From Amorphophallus konjac (Eukaryota; Streptophyta; Magnoliopsida; Alismatales; Araceae): 64,000 nucleotides of DNA. Positions within the stretch are counted from its first letter, which is position 1. Each line of letters opens with the position of its first letter. Location of the stretch: positions 1 to 64,000 of the forward strand of contig JAHNEJ010002885.1 of assembly GCA_022559845.1 (NCBI GenBank), written 5' to 3'. The notes under the pieces were generated by a model. It searched no databases. It worked only from the letters and a program-made list of their open reading frames with translations, and was not told the origin of the DNA. A program made the position numbers and the translations under genes. Of this stretch, positions 1 to 10,854 are shown piece after piece.

Positions 1-1691
1 TACGAGGGCGCAATCATTGAGCTTTCACTTTTGCCATTTCCACTGAATTCCTTGTCAATTCATTGGCATATCTATCATGGAACAAAACATCACATATGTC
101 AGTCACATGAGAGTGAAAACTATCAATGACTACTAGTGTTTAGCCATTATCAAAACCAAGAATACCACAGAACTCATATGACCATAGGATGATGTCGAAT
201 TACTCTAGTGACCACAAGATGAATCAAATGACCATAGGGGCACAACAACAAATCCATGAAATGAAGAGGTTCATTCACTCCATAATGATGGAGGGCCACG
301 ACGACTCCTAGAGTCACGCTTACCAGATCCTAAATTTAATCGTGAGGGAATTTGATTTTATCTTGATCTCACCCTAGGTGGTAATATAAATATATTCAAT
401 ATATTTACCGTACCTAGTATTTGCACAAAATAAATGCATCCAATACAAAATTAAAACGCAAGTGATCATGGACTTTAACCCTAATGTAACTAAGACATCC
501 GGCCCGCTTCTGAAGCAGTTGATCGTCCTCGTCGGGTGTGCTCCGTGCTTTCAAACTCCGACGCCGCATTAATTACAACTTTTACACAGCACGCAGGCCG
601 AAAAAAGGTAAATTACATGTCAATAAAATTCCAGAAGCCCTTAGGCGAGTACAATAATGGAGGAAGATAGAAGTACATTAGAATTTTAACAGAGAGAGAA
701 AGGAGGTTCGCAGACCTCAATTAATTACATTAATCCATGTCCATGATCACTTGCCAACCCATTCAAATAAAATTAATCAAGGATTATTTTTTAAAAATAA
801 TCCTTACTTTTGAATTTAAAAATGGGATGTACAAATAAAAATATGCTAGCTTTGTTTAATTTAAAAATCGAAGCAGGATTAACTAAAATTAAACACACAA
901 GCAAGCCAATACAAGGTAAATATAGTAAATCACGTAAAGAACCATCATTTTTTTACGGGACATGCATATTTGAATGTGATTCGAATAAGTGAGATAATTA
1001 AGACAATTATTTAAATTATATTTAAATTTAATTATCCAATAATTAAATTTAAATTAAAAATTTAAACATAACAATCATTTAAATTAAATTCAAACTAATT
1101 TTCTAATAATTTTGTTTGAAAGTAAATTTAAATATTATAATTATCCTCAATTATCAATATTCTAAAATTCAAAATTTAAATTTAATAATTATCTAATAAT
1201 TAAAAATTTAAATAATTGAATTTTATACACTAATTCTTCAATAAAATTTAAATTCTGAATTTATTAATTATCTAATAATTAAAAATTTAAAATTAAATTT
1301 TTACTGAAGTAACTTCAATTATTACCATTTTATCTCAAGGTAAATAGTAATTATCTCAACTTAGTAAATTCAAAAGGGTTAAATAAAATTTTAACATTTA
1401 CCATTTACTATTGAGATAACATAATTAATCTCTGAGATAAAAATTAAATTAATTTATTATGTATTTATATATATATATATTATTATCAATATTATATATT
1501 AATACAATTAAATTAATAATAAGTAATTTTTTTATTAAAAATTTGCAGCTACGATGCCCAGCATCCAGGAAGAGTAGAGATGCCCAACATCCCATTCTTC
1601 TAATAATAATTGAAGATTTTAATTCCCCAAAAATATGGTTCTAAACGGTGATAAAACACCGACTAGAGCACGAACCTGGCTCTGATACCAC
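1..1691 (-). other. AT-rich interior of a minus-strand LTR element
   Basis: This stretch lies inside a minus-strand retroelement, because a reverse-complement primer-binding site (1673-1690) abuts an LTR that starts at 1692. No gag or pol motif is visible on either strand. Positions about 780-1540 are extremely AT-rich, with many short repeats of the aatttaaa kind. The rest of the element would lie left of the window. It could be a non-autonomous element or an untranslated leader; I cannot decide. Confidence 0.4.
1673..1690 (-). other. Primer-binding site (initiator tRNA-Met type)
   Basis: On the minus strand this reads TGGTATCAGAGCCAGGTT, the usual plant retroelement site complementary to the 3' end of initiator tRNA-Met. 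One base separates it from the LTR end at 1692. It fixes the orientation of the flanking LTR. Confidence 0.85.
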
Positions 1692-3272
1692 TGTAAGGTT
1701 CCGCACAGCACTACCGGGCAACGCAGCGGATAAAAAAAATTTCATTTGCCCGAACCCGCTGCATGGAATCTCAGATCCATGCTTTGATCGACGTTTTAAT
1801 CGCCCCAACCCCTAACTACGGGTTGCGTATTTATACCTTGCACGGAACGACGTTATCCGCAAAGCCCGATGCAGAATACCGAGCCGCACAGATGCACGAC
1901 CTCTAGAGCTGATCCACACGGATCCTTGCGCAGCGATGGTACCCCCCGGCACGACCTTCCCCGACCCTTTCACCTTCTGGAGAGAGAAAGTAAGAGGGAG
2001 GAAAGGGGGGAGGAGCTAATCCTCCTCTCTTAAGCCTTAATGCTTGGTTAACCAAAGTAGAGGAGGAGGAGCTCTCGTAGGATTCTATATATAGAGTTTG
2101 ACCATTTCTAAAAAGGGCTCCAAAAGACTGAAACTGTATATATATCATTTCTTCTATTATACATATGTATTAAGCCTCATTTATACTCCTTTCCAAAAGG
2201 AACTAAAAGGAAATAATACATACATTTGTATAATAATAATCTGTCACCCAAGAGTTCATTGTGTGTGATCTTCTAGGCCCATAGTCACTCTAGTTTAAGG
2301 TCCATTAACTTCTAATTCTCAATTAGAAGTAAATTAAACGTATTCTTCGCTTCTACTAGAGCCGAATAATAGTTAATTTATTCTGAACCTTCGATTACGT
2401 TGGGTCAAACAAATCCACGTGATCTTAAAGGACGCCGGGTTTAAACCAACATGTCTGGTACCTGTAAGTCCATAGTTACCGCATCGATATAATCCCTCGC
2501 TCCTTCTATGAGTTTGGTACGATGAAGGGTATGGTTCCTGTCAAACCCCATGATCGTGCCATTTGACCATGACCTCCTTAAAGTGTATGACGTCCGTTCT
2601 AAATGAACTCACACGACCCTGGCCAGGGATGTAACGGAGCGTCATTGTCATGACCCATTAACTGTCTGATATATACCTGACAGTGAGCGATCCCTTCTTG
2701 ACTATTGACGATCTTCACACGTATCCTGCAGTGGTTAATGACTTGACAACTCATGACTTATGGTTAAAGTCACTTAGCTAAGTAATTAAACCATTCTAGT
2801 CCTCGTGTAAGATCCGATCAATGTCTCAGGTCAAAGGACCAACGATGCTACTAAGACCGTTGGATCTTCTGTTGACATTAGGTATAATCAACCATCTGAA
2901 GATCCAATAGCGGATCAGTTCAGTGTACATCCTCCAAAGTCATACACCTACACATATGTATTGGTGTCCCGCACCAGAGACCATGAGACTGGTCCACAAC
3001 ACATCATGTGTACTAGTTTAATAGGTAATCAAAGTCCCCGAGTGATTGCCCTCCAACCAGGAACAGTTTAAGGTATGTGTTCATGTAAAGTCAGTCTCAT
3101 AATTGAGATCCCATCTCGAGTTGACTTTACAACCACATATCCTAGGGACATCGTAAAGTAATACACAATCGCATATTTACGCTCAAATACCACTTTATTA
3201 ATGATGAACAAGATAGTACTTCTATCGGGTCTACCCTACCCTAAATTGACCTGTAGCACACCAATACTAACA
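1692..3272 (-). repeat. 5' LTR of minus-strand retrotransposon
   Basis: On the minus strand it begins TGTTAGTATTGG at 3272 and ends CCTTACA at 1692, giving TG...CA ends, and the primer-binding site follows directly. Length is 1581 bp. The right end meets purine-rich host DNA at 3273. The partner LTR is outside the window, so the target duplication cannot be tested. The superfamily is not proven; the TGTTAGTATTGG start resembles Ty1/copia LTRs, but that is only a guess. Confidence 0.65.
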
Positions 3273-3323
3273 GGGTGGGCGTCTGAGAAAGAGGGGAGAG
3301 AGGGAGAGTAGAGAGGTGAAAGA
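3273..3323. repeat. Left copy of purine-rich host repeat unit
   Basis: The 3273-3323 segment (gggtgggcgtctgagaaaga...) is a diverged copy of 6111-6165 and of a third copy from about 6170. The host here therefore held a short tandem purine-rich repeat before the SIRE-like element inserted. Its last five bases, AAAGA at 3319-3323, are the left target-site duplicate of that insertion. Confidence 0.6.
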
Positions 3324-3426
3324 TGTTAGTTGCGTGCTCAATGCCTTCTGCTCAATGAAGAGGGAGTAGTTTTGAAGAGAGAGTAGTTTTGAGGGAGACT
3401 CTCGCACACATTATTTTGTCATCATC

Positions 3427-3440
3427 AAAAAGTGGGAGAT
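3427..3440 (+). other. Polypurine tract of SIRE-like element
   Basis: The run aaaaagtgggagat sits directly before the LTR start TGTTAGGGGAG at 3441, as expected for the plus-strand primer of a SIRE-type copia element. Confidence 0.7.
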
Positions 3441-6091
3441 TGTTAGGGGAGATTGTTGCATCTCCTAGTTGATGTTTGGTGTTTGATTTTAATGATAACA
3501 AAACGATTGTACTTGTGGCGATGTGCATTATTGAGCATGTCTATGTGTGTTTCATTGAGCAACATGTATGCATCTTGGTTGATGAGTTAACAGATGACTT
3601 CAAGATTGTCACTTGGAAGTCATATGAATGATTATTGTTTACAAAAATCACGCTATGTTTATCTTAGCTTGCAGGATCAAAATTAGCTTTTAGCTTGCAG
3701 GTTCAAAATTAGCTTTTAACTTGCAGGATCAAAATCAGCTTGGAACTCAAAGGAGTCCATCAATGAAGTTCTTCTTCACAAAGGGAGTCAACTCTCTCAT
3801 TGCCTTGCGTTGACTCCTTCCATGTTTTATGCACTTCGTCAAAGGGCTTTTCAAAATCGTGATTGAGTATTTTCATGTATTTTTCACATGAGGTTTCTGG
3901 GCTTGCAACATCCTCAATCTATTCACTTGAAATTTAATGAATGTAATTTATTGATGTTCTCTCATTAAATAGATTCTTGGTCATGTTGAAATGAGCATCT
4001 AGTGATCACTGGTTGCAATGATTGATTACCAATTCAACACTAACATGGCTCCATTGTGGTATTTGCAGAAAAGAAATAGTTAGATCACACTTAAACATCA
4101 CATGGATGGATGGTAATATCGTCTCACTTTTTCTGTCTCATGGGGTTGTGGAGAATGGTTTTTATGTAATGAAGGTTTCATGGGTATCTTGTATAGTCTT
4201 GAATGCATTCCATGCATATTTCTCTTGAAGTATTAAAAGCCATCATGGTGAGTACTAGTTGAGATCTTCACATGAATCTTGATAAGCTAGCCTTTACTCA
4301 CTTACGTGTTCATGCATATTATTATTATGATTTTTGTGGCCTAGAATGTAAATTGAAGGGCTTTTATGAATCTTGGTAGAATATGCTCTATATGTGTTCT
4401 CGTAATCCTTATACATGGTTGTTGAATGCTCACATGAACCTTGGTAGATTTGGTTAAATGGTACTCATACTTTATTCACATGTCTAGAAATATCTCTTGA
4501 TCTTTAGCCTAGAACACGTGTGTTTCAAAGTGTTCATATGCACCTAGTTCATGGGCCTTCATACATGTACTTCATGCATTTATCATATGGATTATTGAGC
4601 TAATGTTCTAATCCTTCTTTCTATAGTTTTGTAGGTCAAAAACACTCAGCATATATTCCCCAAGATCTCTAAAGGGGTTATGGGTTGAAATCTAAAAATC
4701 TGGGAAAAACCCAGATTTCGGTCGACCGCCCATGGGGTTTCGGTCGTTCAAAATTCCAGAGAGGGCTAGTTTGGATCTGTAAAAGTTAGGTCGACCGACC
4801 TAAAACTCCGGTCAACCAAAACACGGCGTAAACCTAAAAACGTGGATTCAAAAACCATCTAAACCCAATCCATTTGTGCTTAACTCTTACCCCTTTGCCC
4901 TTGGGTTGGTGGGAAACCTATTGGGAGTCATTTTAGAGGTTTCTAGAAGGGTTATACTAGTCTTTTGATGTCTCCTATATATGTATACATATGAGAGCTA
5001 CGAATTTCATAAGGAGAACCCTAATGTGTTCATTGTTTCTATCTTGTAGGTGAAGAAATGGGAGAAAGGAGGGAAGAGCTCAAGCCAAGGGGATTTGATC
5101 TGCATCTAGGAGGATTTGGAGATCGTGCATGAAGAGAAAGTGAAGCGGATTGAAGAGAGGAACGCGTTGACGTTCAAATCGACATCATCCGACTTCCTTC
5201 CAACCTTTGCTTGAAAGAACATCATCAACCGGGTTTTGGAAATCAAAGGGGGATCTTTTCTACATCCATTCTATGTTGTTCTTGATGTGTTTCATGATCT
5301 ATGTTTAGGGTTGAGCATGTTTGAATATCTGTGTTAATTTTTTGAACTAGAAATATTGTGTGTGTGACCATTTGTATACGGTCGTGTGTCTCCGGTGCTG
5401 CGTTTGTTGCATCGTGTGTATGTGTGTTTGTGATCCAGTCGTCGGATCGTGTTGGAGACTCCGTCTTCGTGTGTGTTTGGGGTTGTATATCGTGTTTACA
5501 GGGTTTACTCTACGCGTGTGTGTTGGGGCGTGTCCCCGTGTTTGTGTTGAGGATTTATCCATGGGTTTGTGTTGTGGATGTCATCCTGCGTGTTGTTGGA
5601 GCGTCGCCTACGTGTTGAGGATTTATCCCCGTGTGTGTTGGAGCCTTGCACCGTGTTGGGGAGTCTTCCCAGTGCTAGTTTATCCAGCGAGTGAATCCTT
5701 ACCGGTTTGGTAAGGGATGGACATAGGGAGCCCGTCATGATCCTGAACCACCTTAAAAATCCTTGTGTCTTGTGGTGTGCATTGTGGTTTACTTTATTGT
5801 GATTAATTGTTAATTCAATACGCGTGTGATTGGTGAGCATGAGTGAAGTCCAATTGCACGAGCAATTCTTAATTGCCTAGATTTCATTATGTGATGTGTT
5901 TAATTGCTTAATCTCTTGCATGATCGAGTGAGCACGGCGAGATTGAGAGATCTTGGTTTAGTCTGTTTGGTTTAATCTTTTTAATCTCGTCAAAGTTGTT
6001 ATTTCCGCTTAGTTAGTTTTTAAATTTACCATTTTAAGTGGGGGACAATTCAACCCCCCTTTCTTGTCCGCTCGCCTACCCGGGACCAACA
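3441..6091 (+). repeat. 3' LTR, SIRE-like (2651 bp)
   Basis: The LTR runs from TGTTAGGGGA to GGACCAACA. It contains a thrice-repeated ~30-bp unit around 3665-3745 (gcttgcaggatcaaaattag), GGTCGACC palindromes near 4720-4800, a GT-rich tract at 5345-5640, and a CT/C-rich end near 6050. The GT-rich tract gives long open frames on both strands, but their cysteine/valine-rich and histidine/threonine-rich translations look like low-complexity artefacts. Its layout matches the related solo LTR at 31774-33988, so both belong to one broad family. Confidence 0.75.
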
Positions 6092-6096
6092 AAAGA

Positions 6097-6850
6097 GAGA
6101 AATAGATGGCCGGGGTAGGGGTCTGAGAGAGAGAGGGAGAGAGAAAATAAAGAGGTGAGAGAGAGTGAGCGATGGCCGGGTAGGGGGGTCCGCGAGAGAG
6201 AGAGAGGGAGAGAACCATCAGAGAGATGAGAGAGAGAGAAAAATCGCTCCATGTGGGAACTACTTTTCTTTGAAGTCGCTCCATACGAAGCGACTTTCCC
6301 CCTACCCCTCTCTCCCCTCCGGCACTCCCCCTCCCCCTGCCCTCTCTCCTCTCTGGCAAGCAGCCCCCCCACCCTCCCCTATGCTACCGTTCCCGACGAG
6401 TACCCCCACCCTCCACCCCCCCTGCGCCACTGTTCCCGGTGAGCACCTCGGCCATCTCTCTCACCCCCCCGTCCTCTCTCTCTCTCCCCTCTAGCATCCC
6501 CTGGCCCCACTCCCCCTACACGCTCTCTCTCTGCCAACTCTGGTGCCCCCACTTACACTTAGCCTGCACCCCAACCATCCCTCTAACCCCCTATCCTCTC
6601 TCTCACACACACACCCCCACCCCACTCCGACCATCTCTCCCCTCCAGCAAGCCCCTCCCCCTCACTACTCACGTATAGCATCTCCCCTCCCCCCATATAC
6701 CCTTCTCTGCTCCCTCTACCTTGCCGGCGAGCCCCCTCCCCTCCCTGCAGTCACAAACCCTACGCCCCAGTGATCTCGCTGTTGTACGCACCCCTCCGCC
6801 GGTGACCCCTTTCTACTTACAAACCATAGGTGAGAGTGAAAGGGGAATGA
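6097..6850. repeat. Purine then pyrimidine low-complexity host DNA
   Basis: 6097-6240 is GA-rich and contains further copies of the unit seen at 3273-3323. 6290-6760 is CT/C-rich on the plus strand (ccccctccc, ctctctctc). Open frames here are proline/serine/leucine-rich artefacts. I see no conserved coding motif. Confidence 0.6.
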
Positions 6851-8652
6851 AGTTGGGAGAGAGAGAGGGGTCTTTTTTTTAACCCATGGGTATTATTGTC
6901 TTTGTCTTGGTCTAGTTAAAGTTAATCATGCTTAAATTCACCATAGATAACGGGAGGTCATGGCGATGGCATTTTTGCACCGTTTTGACTAAATCAAGGA
7001 CATCTTTAATAATGTAAATCCAGAAATGATATATTTACAATATGTATTTAACATTAATTTATTTACAAAACCCCCAAAATTTCTCTGCTCCCATATCATA
7101 CACCACACCCCATCTCCACCGCATCCACGACAAAAGGTTCAGCTTGGCGTGGTGTGTAACGTGCACTTAGCATTCCGCAGTGATCTTTGTAGTGTTTAGA
7201 ACAATGTTATCAGAATCAAACCAGTGCTTAAACGGCCAATTAGCTAGTTCAGTTTTAACCGGTTGGACCATTCAATCGAACTGATTTGAACCGTGGCGCC
7301 ATCATAATATTGATACATGGTCCGACCCGATTCTATAGCCCAAGATAATAAGAAATAAGATATAATGATCAAAATAAAAAAGCATACATACATAATTATT
7401 AGTCATGATTATTGTAGAGGTAGGAATCTGGTTCCTATGCCACGTACCACACTTCTCTATTTATTTGTTGTAGAAGATCGTCGGGCACCCGCGGAAGCCT
7501 GCAAACACCAGAAGAAAGGGAGTCAGAAGGAGCCTTGGGCGCTACCCCAGGAGACAACCCTCCGATGCTTAAGTCAGCAATGGCTCAAGTGGAGAACAGA
7601 GAAGAGTAGGAGAGAGAGAGAGAGGAGTGGACGTCGTAGTAGGACATCTGAGAGAAGTGTGGGTCCTCCGGACTAGTGCTCGCCGACCATAGTGGTTACC
7701 CGGAGAGTGCTCGCTAAGCGGTAAGGCCGTACGGAAGGGATTCTCTCTCAAGAAATGAACAGTCGTAACCTCTCTAGTAGCCGGGGGAGTAGCTCTCTGG
7801 CTTATTTCTCTATAGGCATTTCTTGGTGAGATTCACCGCATATCTCATGTCCTCTATTAAGGTCCCTTTTATAGGGGGTTATCCTGGTGTCGAAGGCCAA
7901 TCCCTTAGCAGGGAAGGGCATAAGTCGTGGAGTAACGTTCCCCACGATCGTGGCTGGAGTTTCCCGTTGAGGGGTGGTTACCCGGGAGTCGGCCGATCCC
8001 TAGGTGAGCCTTACGGCGCCCGTGAGGCGTGCTCGCCCATTGTGGGGTCGAAGCCAGCGTCGTGGGGGGTAACGGTCAGTCACCGGAGGGTCATCCGCCG
8101 GTCATTGCGCCTGGGCCAAAGCCCTTCATACAGGCGAATCCAAGATCTGTTAGTCCTGGGCCGTTCGTAGTGGGCCGTGGCTATAGCGGCCTGTTAGGCG
8201 CGTTGTGGACTGTGAGTCAAATTGGGCTTGCTGTAGATGGGCCCGACATGGGCCGAGCCAGATTTACCCTCCTCACGAGCCCCCCACTCTCAGATGTCGA
8301 GAACTTTTCAGGATCTGAGAGATGATTTGAAGAGGGTACGTTGGGAGATTGCTGCGAGGAAGATCTCCTCGGACTACTTTCTTGGCGTGCAAGGTGCATA
8401 TAGCGGTGGCAGGCATCACTCCTGTAATCATGACATGGGCCCTTTTTGTCTGGGAGCGCGGGCCTCGAACCGGAGCCTGAGCCCGGCGATCGTGTCGTGA
8501 TAGCGACGGGTGCCTTTTCACCTGCCCTTGGGCTTTGAAGTGGCCGTTCTGTCCTGGGAGACTATAAGAACCTCCCTAGGGATTTTCTTAGAACCCCATC
8601 TGCCCTTCCGTCTTCTTCCACGCCCGTTGTTGGCTCCTTCTCTTTTCGCCTG
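6851..8652. other. No recognised gene; left flank of the Transposase_28 element
   Basis: 6851-7400 is mixed-composition DNA without a clear feature. 7440-8640 becomes GC-richer and reads directly into the Transposase_28 coding region, so it is probably that element's LTR or leader. I could not fix the ends: no TG...CA pair with a target duplication or primer site is obvious. Short open frames are present, but none shows a recognisable domain. Confidence 0.4.
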
Positions 8653-8688
8653 GTGAGGGTTTTCTTTCTCCTTCTGGTTCCTAGAGTC

Positions 8689-9132
8689 ATGGCGCCCCGT
8701 AGTAGGGTTGTCAGCGTCGGGTCTAGCTCTTCCGCCGGGGAGGCAGGAGCCGATCCTGGGGGAGCCCAAAGCACTTCGGGAGCCGGCCCAAGTCGCCCCT
8801 GTTCCCCTCCATTAGTCGCTTACAGGGTCGTTCATGGCCTCTGGCAGGCCTTTCAGATCCCCTCAGACTTCGATGTCGTCTTCCCCACTGTCGACAACGA
8901 TTTATGTAGTCATCCATCAGGCGGCATCAAAGTCCCCCTAGAGTCCTTTAGGGCGGGCTTCCATCTTCCTGTCCACCCTTTCTTCGAGTTTGTCCTTGAG
9001 CACTATAGTCTATATCCAGGGAAGCTTTCTCCCAACTCTTGGCACATCTTGTGCGGCTTCGTCTACGTTTGTCGCCAAGCCTTGATCGACCCCACTTACT
9101 TCCCCTTCCGGTATTTTTACAGCGTCCAGTGC
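8689..9132 (+). pseudogene. Transposase_28 family protein, N-terminal part
   Basis: The likely start is the ATG at 8689 (MAPRSR...), since an in-frame ATG at 8653 only adds a hydrophobic stretch. About 30 serine/glycine/proline-rich residues are followed by the conserved plant Transposase_28 ('putative gypsy type transposon') core. This includes the typical stretch GFHLPVHPFFEFVLEHY, the segment SPNSWHILCGFVYVC, and an FRYFY near the break. Function is unknown; the family is thought to be a gag-like protein of plant LTR elements. The frame is cut at 9132 by the 48.3-kb Tekay insertion and resumes at 57452 after the target duplicate. At 9133-9225 the frame continues by chance into the Tekay LTR. 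Confidence 0.75.
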
Positions 9133-9380
9133 TATAATGTCTCGGGTTTTTCGGTCATTTTTCGGATCTGGATCCGTGAGTTTCGGATCACTTTCGGGGG
9201 TCCCGGAGCTTGTTTTGTGGTTTAAACGTATTTTTCCCTGACGGACCTACGGAACGGCATAACGGGCGAACCGTTGCGTTCTCCTCCTCCGGGACTATAC
9301 CAGTGCATTGAGCATATTCTGAGGATCGTGGAAATGATTTTTTCTAATTTTTCGTATTTTTGATATTTTTCAGATTTTGA

Positions 9381-9387
9381 TATAAAC
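9381..9387 (+). promoter_or_regulatory. TATA box of Tekay-1 5' LTR
   Basis: tataaac lies about 250 bp into the LTR, directly before a CT-rich tract that fits a plant initiator region. The same layout occurs in the NA-1 and NA-2 LTRs, which supports it as the retroelement promoter. Confidence 0.6.
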
Positions 9388-9653
9388 TCCTTTTTCTTTT
9401 TCTTTTTCCCCTTTTCTTCTTTCCTCTTCTTCTTCTTTCTCCTTCCCGTGAACGCACGCACCCCCTCTCTCTCGTGTGAATATTTCGGCACCCCTCCCTC
9501 ATCCGGCGACGGACGGCGGGCTTCGACGGCGGCGTGGTGGCGACGACGGCGGCGAGAGGAACGCGGCGGTGCCCTTTTCGCGGCGTGGGAGAGGTGTTCT
9601 TGTGCGGCCGAGATTTGTGATCGGCGGCGATCTGGAGGATTTCGGCCTTCTTT

Positions 9654-9662
9654 GAGGTAGGG
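9654..9662 (+). promoter_or_regulatory. Conserved splice-donor-like site in LTR leader
   Basis: GAG|GTAGGG followed by GATGGA occurs here and at the matching place in the Tekay-1 3' LTR (52338), the NA-1 LTR (28570) and both NA-2 LTRs (37261, 43397). It follows a GC-rich exon-like stretch downstream of the TATA box. Spliced leader usage is an inference. Confidence 0.45.
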
Positions 9663-9964
9663 GGATGGATCCTTACCCTCTTTATTGCTTTCCTCGTGAT
9701 TTGTAGGCCGAGGCGAGGCCGAGAGGGGTGTTTTGAGCCGGGAGGGCAAAATTCCATGATTTTGGGTTGAGCGCCGGATCTCCCGTTTTACGGCATTTTT
9801 GACCGATCTAAGGGCGTAGATGCATGCTAGGTTGGTTGGGGAAGGATTCCCCTTTGTTTCCCCATCATCGGGCGATGATCCGGGCGTGGAATGAAATTTT
9901 TGGGGTTTCCCGCCGGTTTCGCGCTCGGGACAACCTAGCAGTCGTTCCAGAGACCACCGGGCTC

Positions 9965-9984
9965 CACTACAAGAAAAAGCGGCT
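9965..9984 (+). repeat. CACTA left terminal inverted repeat
   Basis: CACTACAAGAAAAAGCGGCT matches the complement of the right end at 18 of 20 positions. Target duplicate CTC lies immediately left. Confidence 0.92.
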
Positions 9985-10475
9985 TTTGCGACGGCCATAT
10001 TCCGTCGCAATTCCGTCGCAAAATCCGTCGCTAATAGATTTTGCGACGGATTTACGACGGAATTGCGACGGAATAAGGCCGTCTAAAAAAATTAGTCACA
10101 AATAACCGACAGATTTGATTCCGTCCTAAATTTCAGACGGAATAAAAATCCGTCGTAAATTTCGTCGGTACTTCGGACGGAATGCTCCGTCTTACAATCC
10201 GTCTGAATTTTGCGACGGAATAATTCCGTCTAAATATCCATCTCAAATTTTCCGACGTAAATTAATTTTCGTCGTTATATCCGTCGCAAATTCCAGACGG
10301 ATCAGTCTCAAAAGCCGTCTGATATTTGCGACGGAAAAATTCTGTCTAAATATCCGTCTGTACTTTCGCACTTAGTCGTCTGAAATCCATCTTGCATTTC
10401 AGACAGATTTAATTCCGTCCTTATATCCGTCGCAAATTTCAGACGGATCCGTCTCAAAATCCGTCCGAAATATTT
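9985..10475. repeat. CACTA left subterminal repeats
   Basis: This region is packed with direct and inverted copies of short motifs such as tccgtcgcaa, ttgcgacgga, ccgtctgaaat and cagacggat. Such subterminal arrays are typical TNPA-type binding regions of CACTA elements. The same motifs recur at 25705-25946 near the other end. Confidence 0.85.
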
Positions 10476-10854
10476 TTTCTCTTTTTTTTAAAACAAAGAA
10501 TTTGTATTAAAAACCTGTTTACAAAATCACCGAAAACAAAAAATACACACGAACAAAAATAAAAAATCTGTTTAATTAAAATTACATCAAATATCACAAT
10601 AAACTCATCAGCGTTACATAGAAAAATATACAACAAAATCAACAAATATCCTCCAGATCGTCATATCTTCATCCCCCCCGCCCAGCTCATATCATGTGCT
10701 GCCGCTCGCAGAAGAATCCTCCTATATTAAAAAAAACATACATAGATAAAAAAATTAGTATAAAGATAAATTAAATATTTTATTAGATTACATGAATTTA
10801 AATCAAACATAATATCAAATCGATGACTGTAAAGATATCCAATTGTAGACCCCC
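10476..10854. other. AT-rich spacer within CACTA
   Basis: AT-rich sequence between the subterminal repeats and the satellite array. It has poly-T/A runs and no coding signal. It lies downstream of both minus-strand genes. Confidence 0.5.

Larger units (their letters stand above)
3324..6091 (+). mobile_element. SIRE/Maximus-like copia element, internally deleted
   Basis: The element begins TGTTAG at 3324 and ends GACCAACA at 6091, flanked by AAAGA on both sides (3319-3323 and 6092-6096). Only the first few bases of the 5' LTR remain. They are followed by about 100 bp of the 3' interior, including the segment gtcatcatcaaaaagtggga, which is characteristic of SIRE/Maximus elements just before the polypurine tract, and then an intact 3' LTR. 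No gag or pol survives. One deletion removed nearly all of the 5' LTR and the coding interior after insertion, leaving the target duplication intact. Confidence 0.75.

Noticed and set aside
5350..5840. Overlapping cysteine/valine and histidine/threonine-rich frames in the SIRE LTR
   Set aside because: Caused by a GT-rich tract; an equivalent tract at 33325-33650 gives unrelated frames.
8653..9225. Transposase_28 frame taken to its stop at 9225
   Set aside because: The last 31 codons lie in the Tekay-1 LTR; the true continuation is at 57452.
9222..10010. 262-codon minus-strand frame in the Tekay-1 LTR
   Set aside because: Lysine/arginine-rich reading of the CT-rich and GC-rich leader, crossing the CACTA boundary; a matching shadow appears in the 3' LTR only because of LTR identity.
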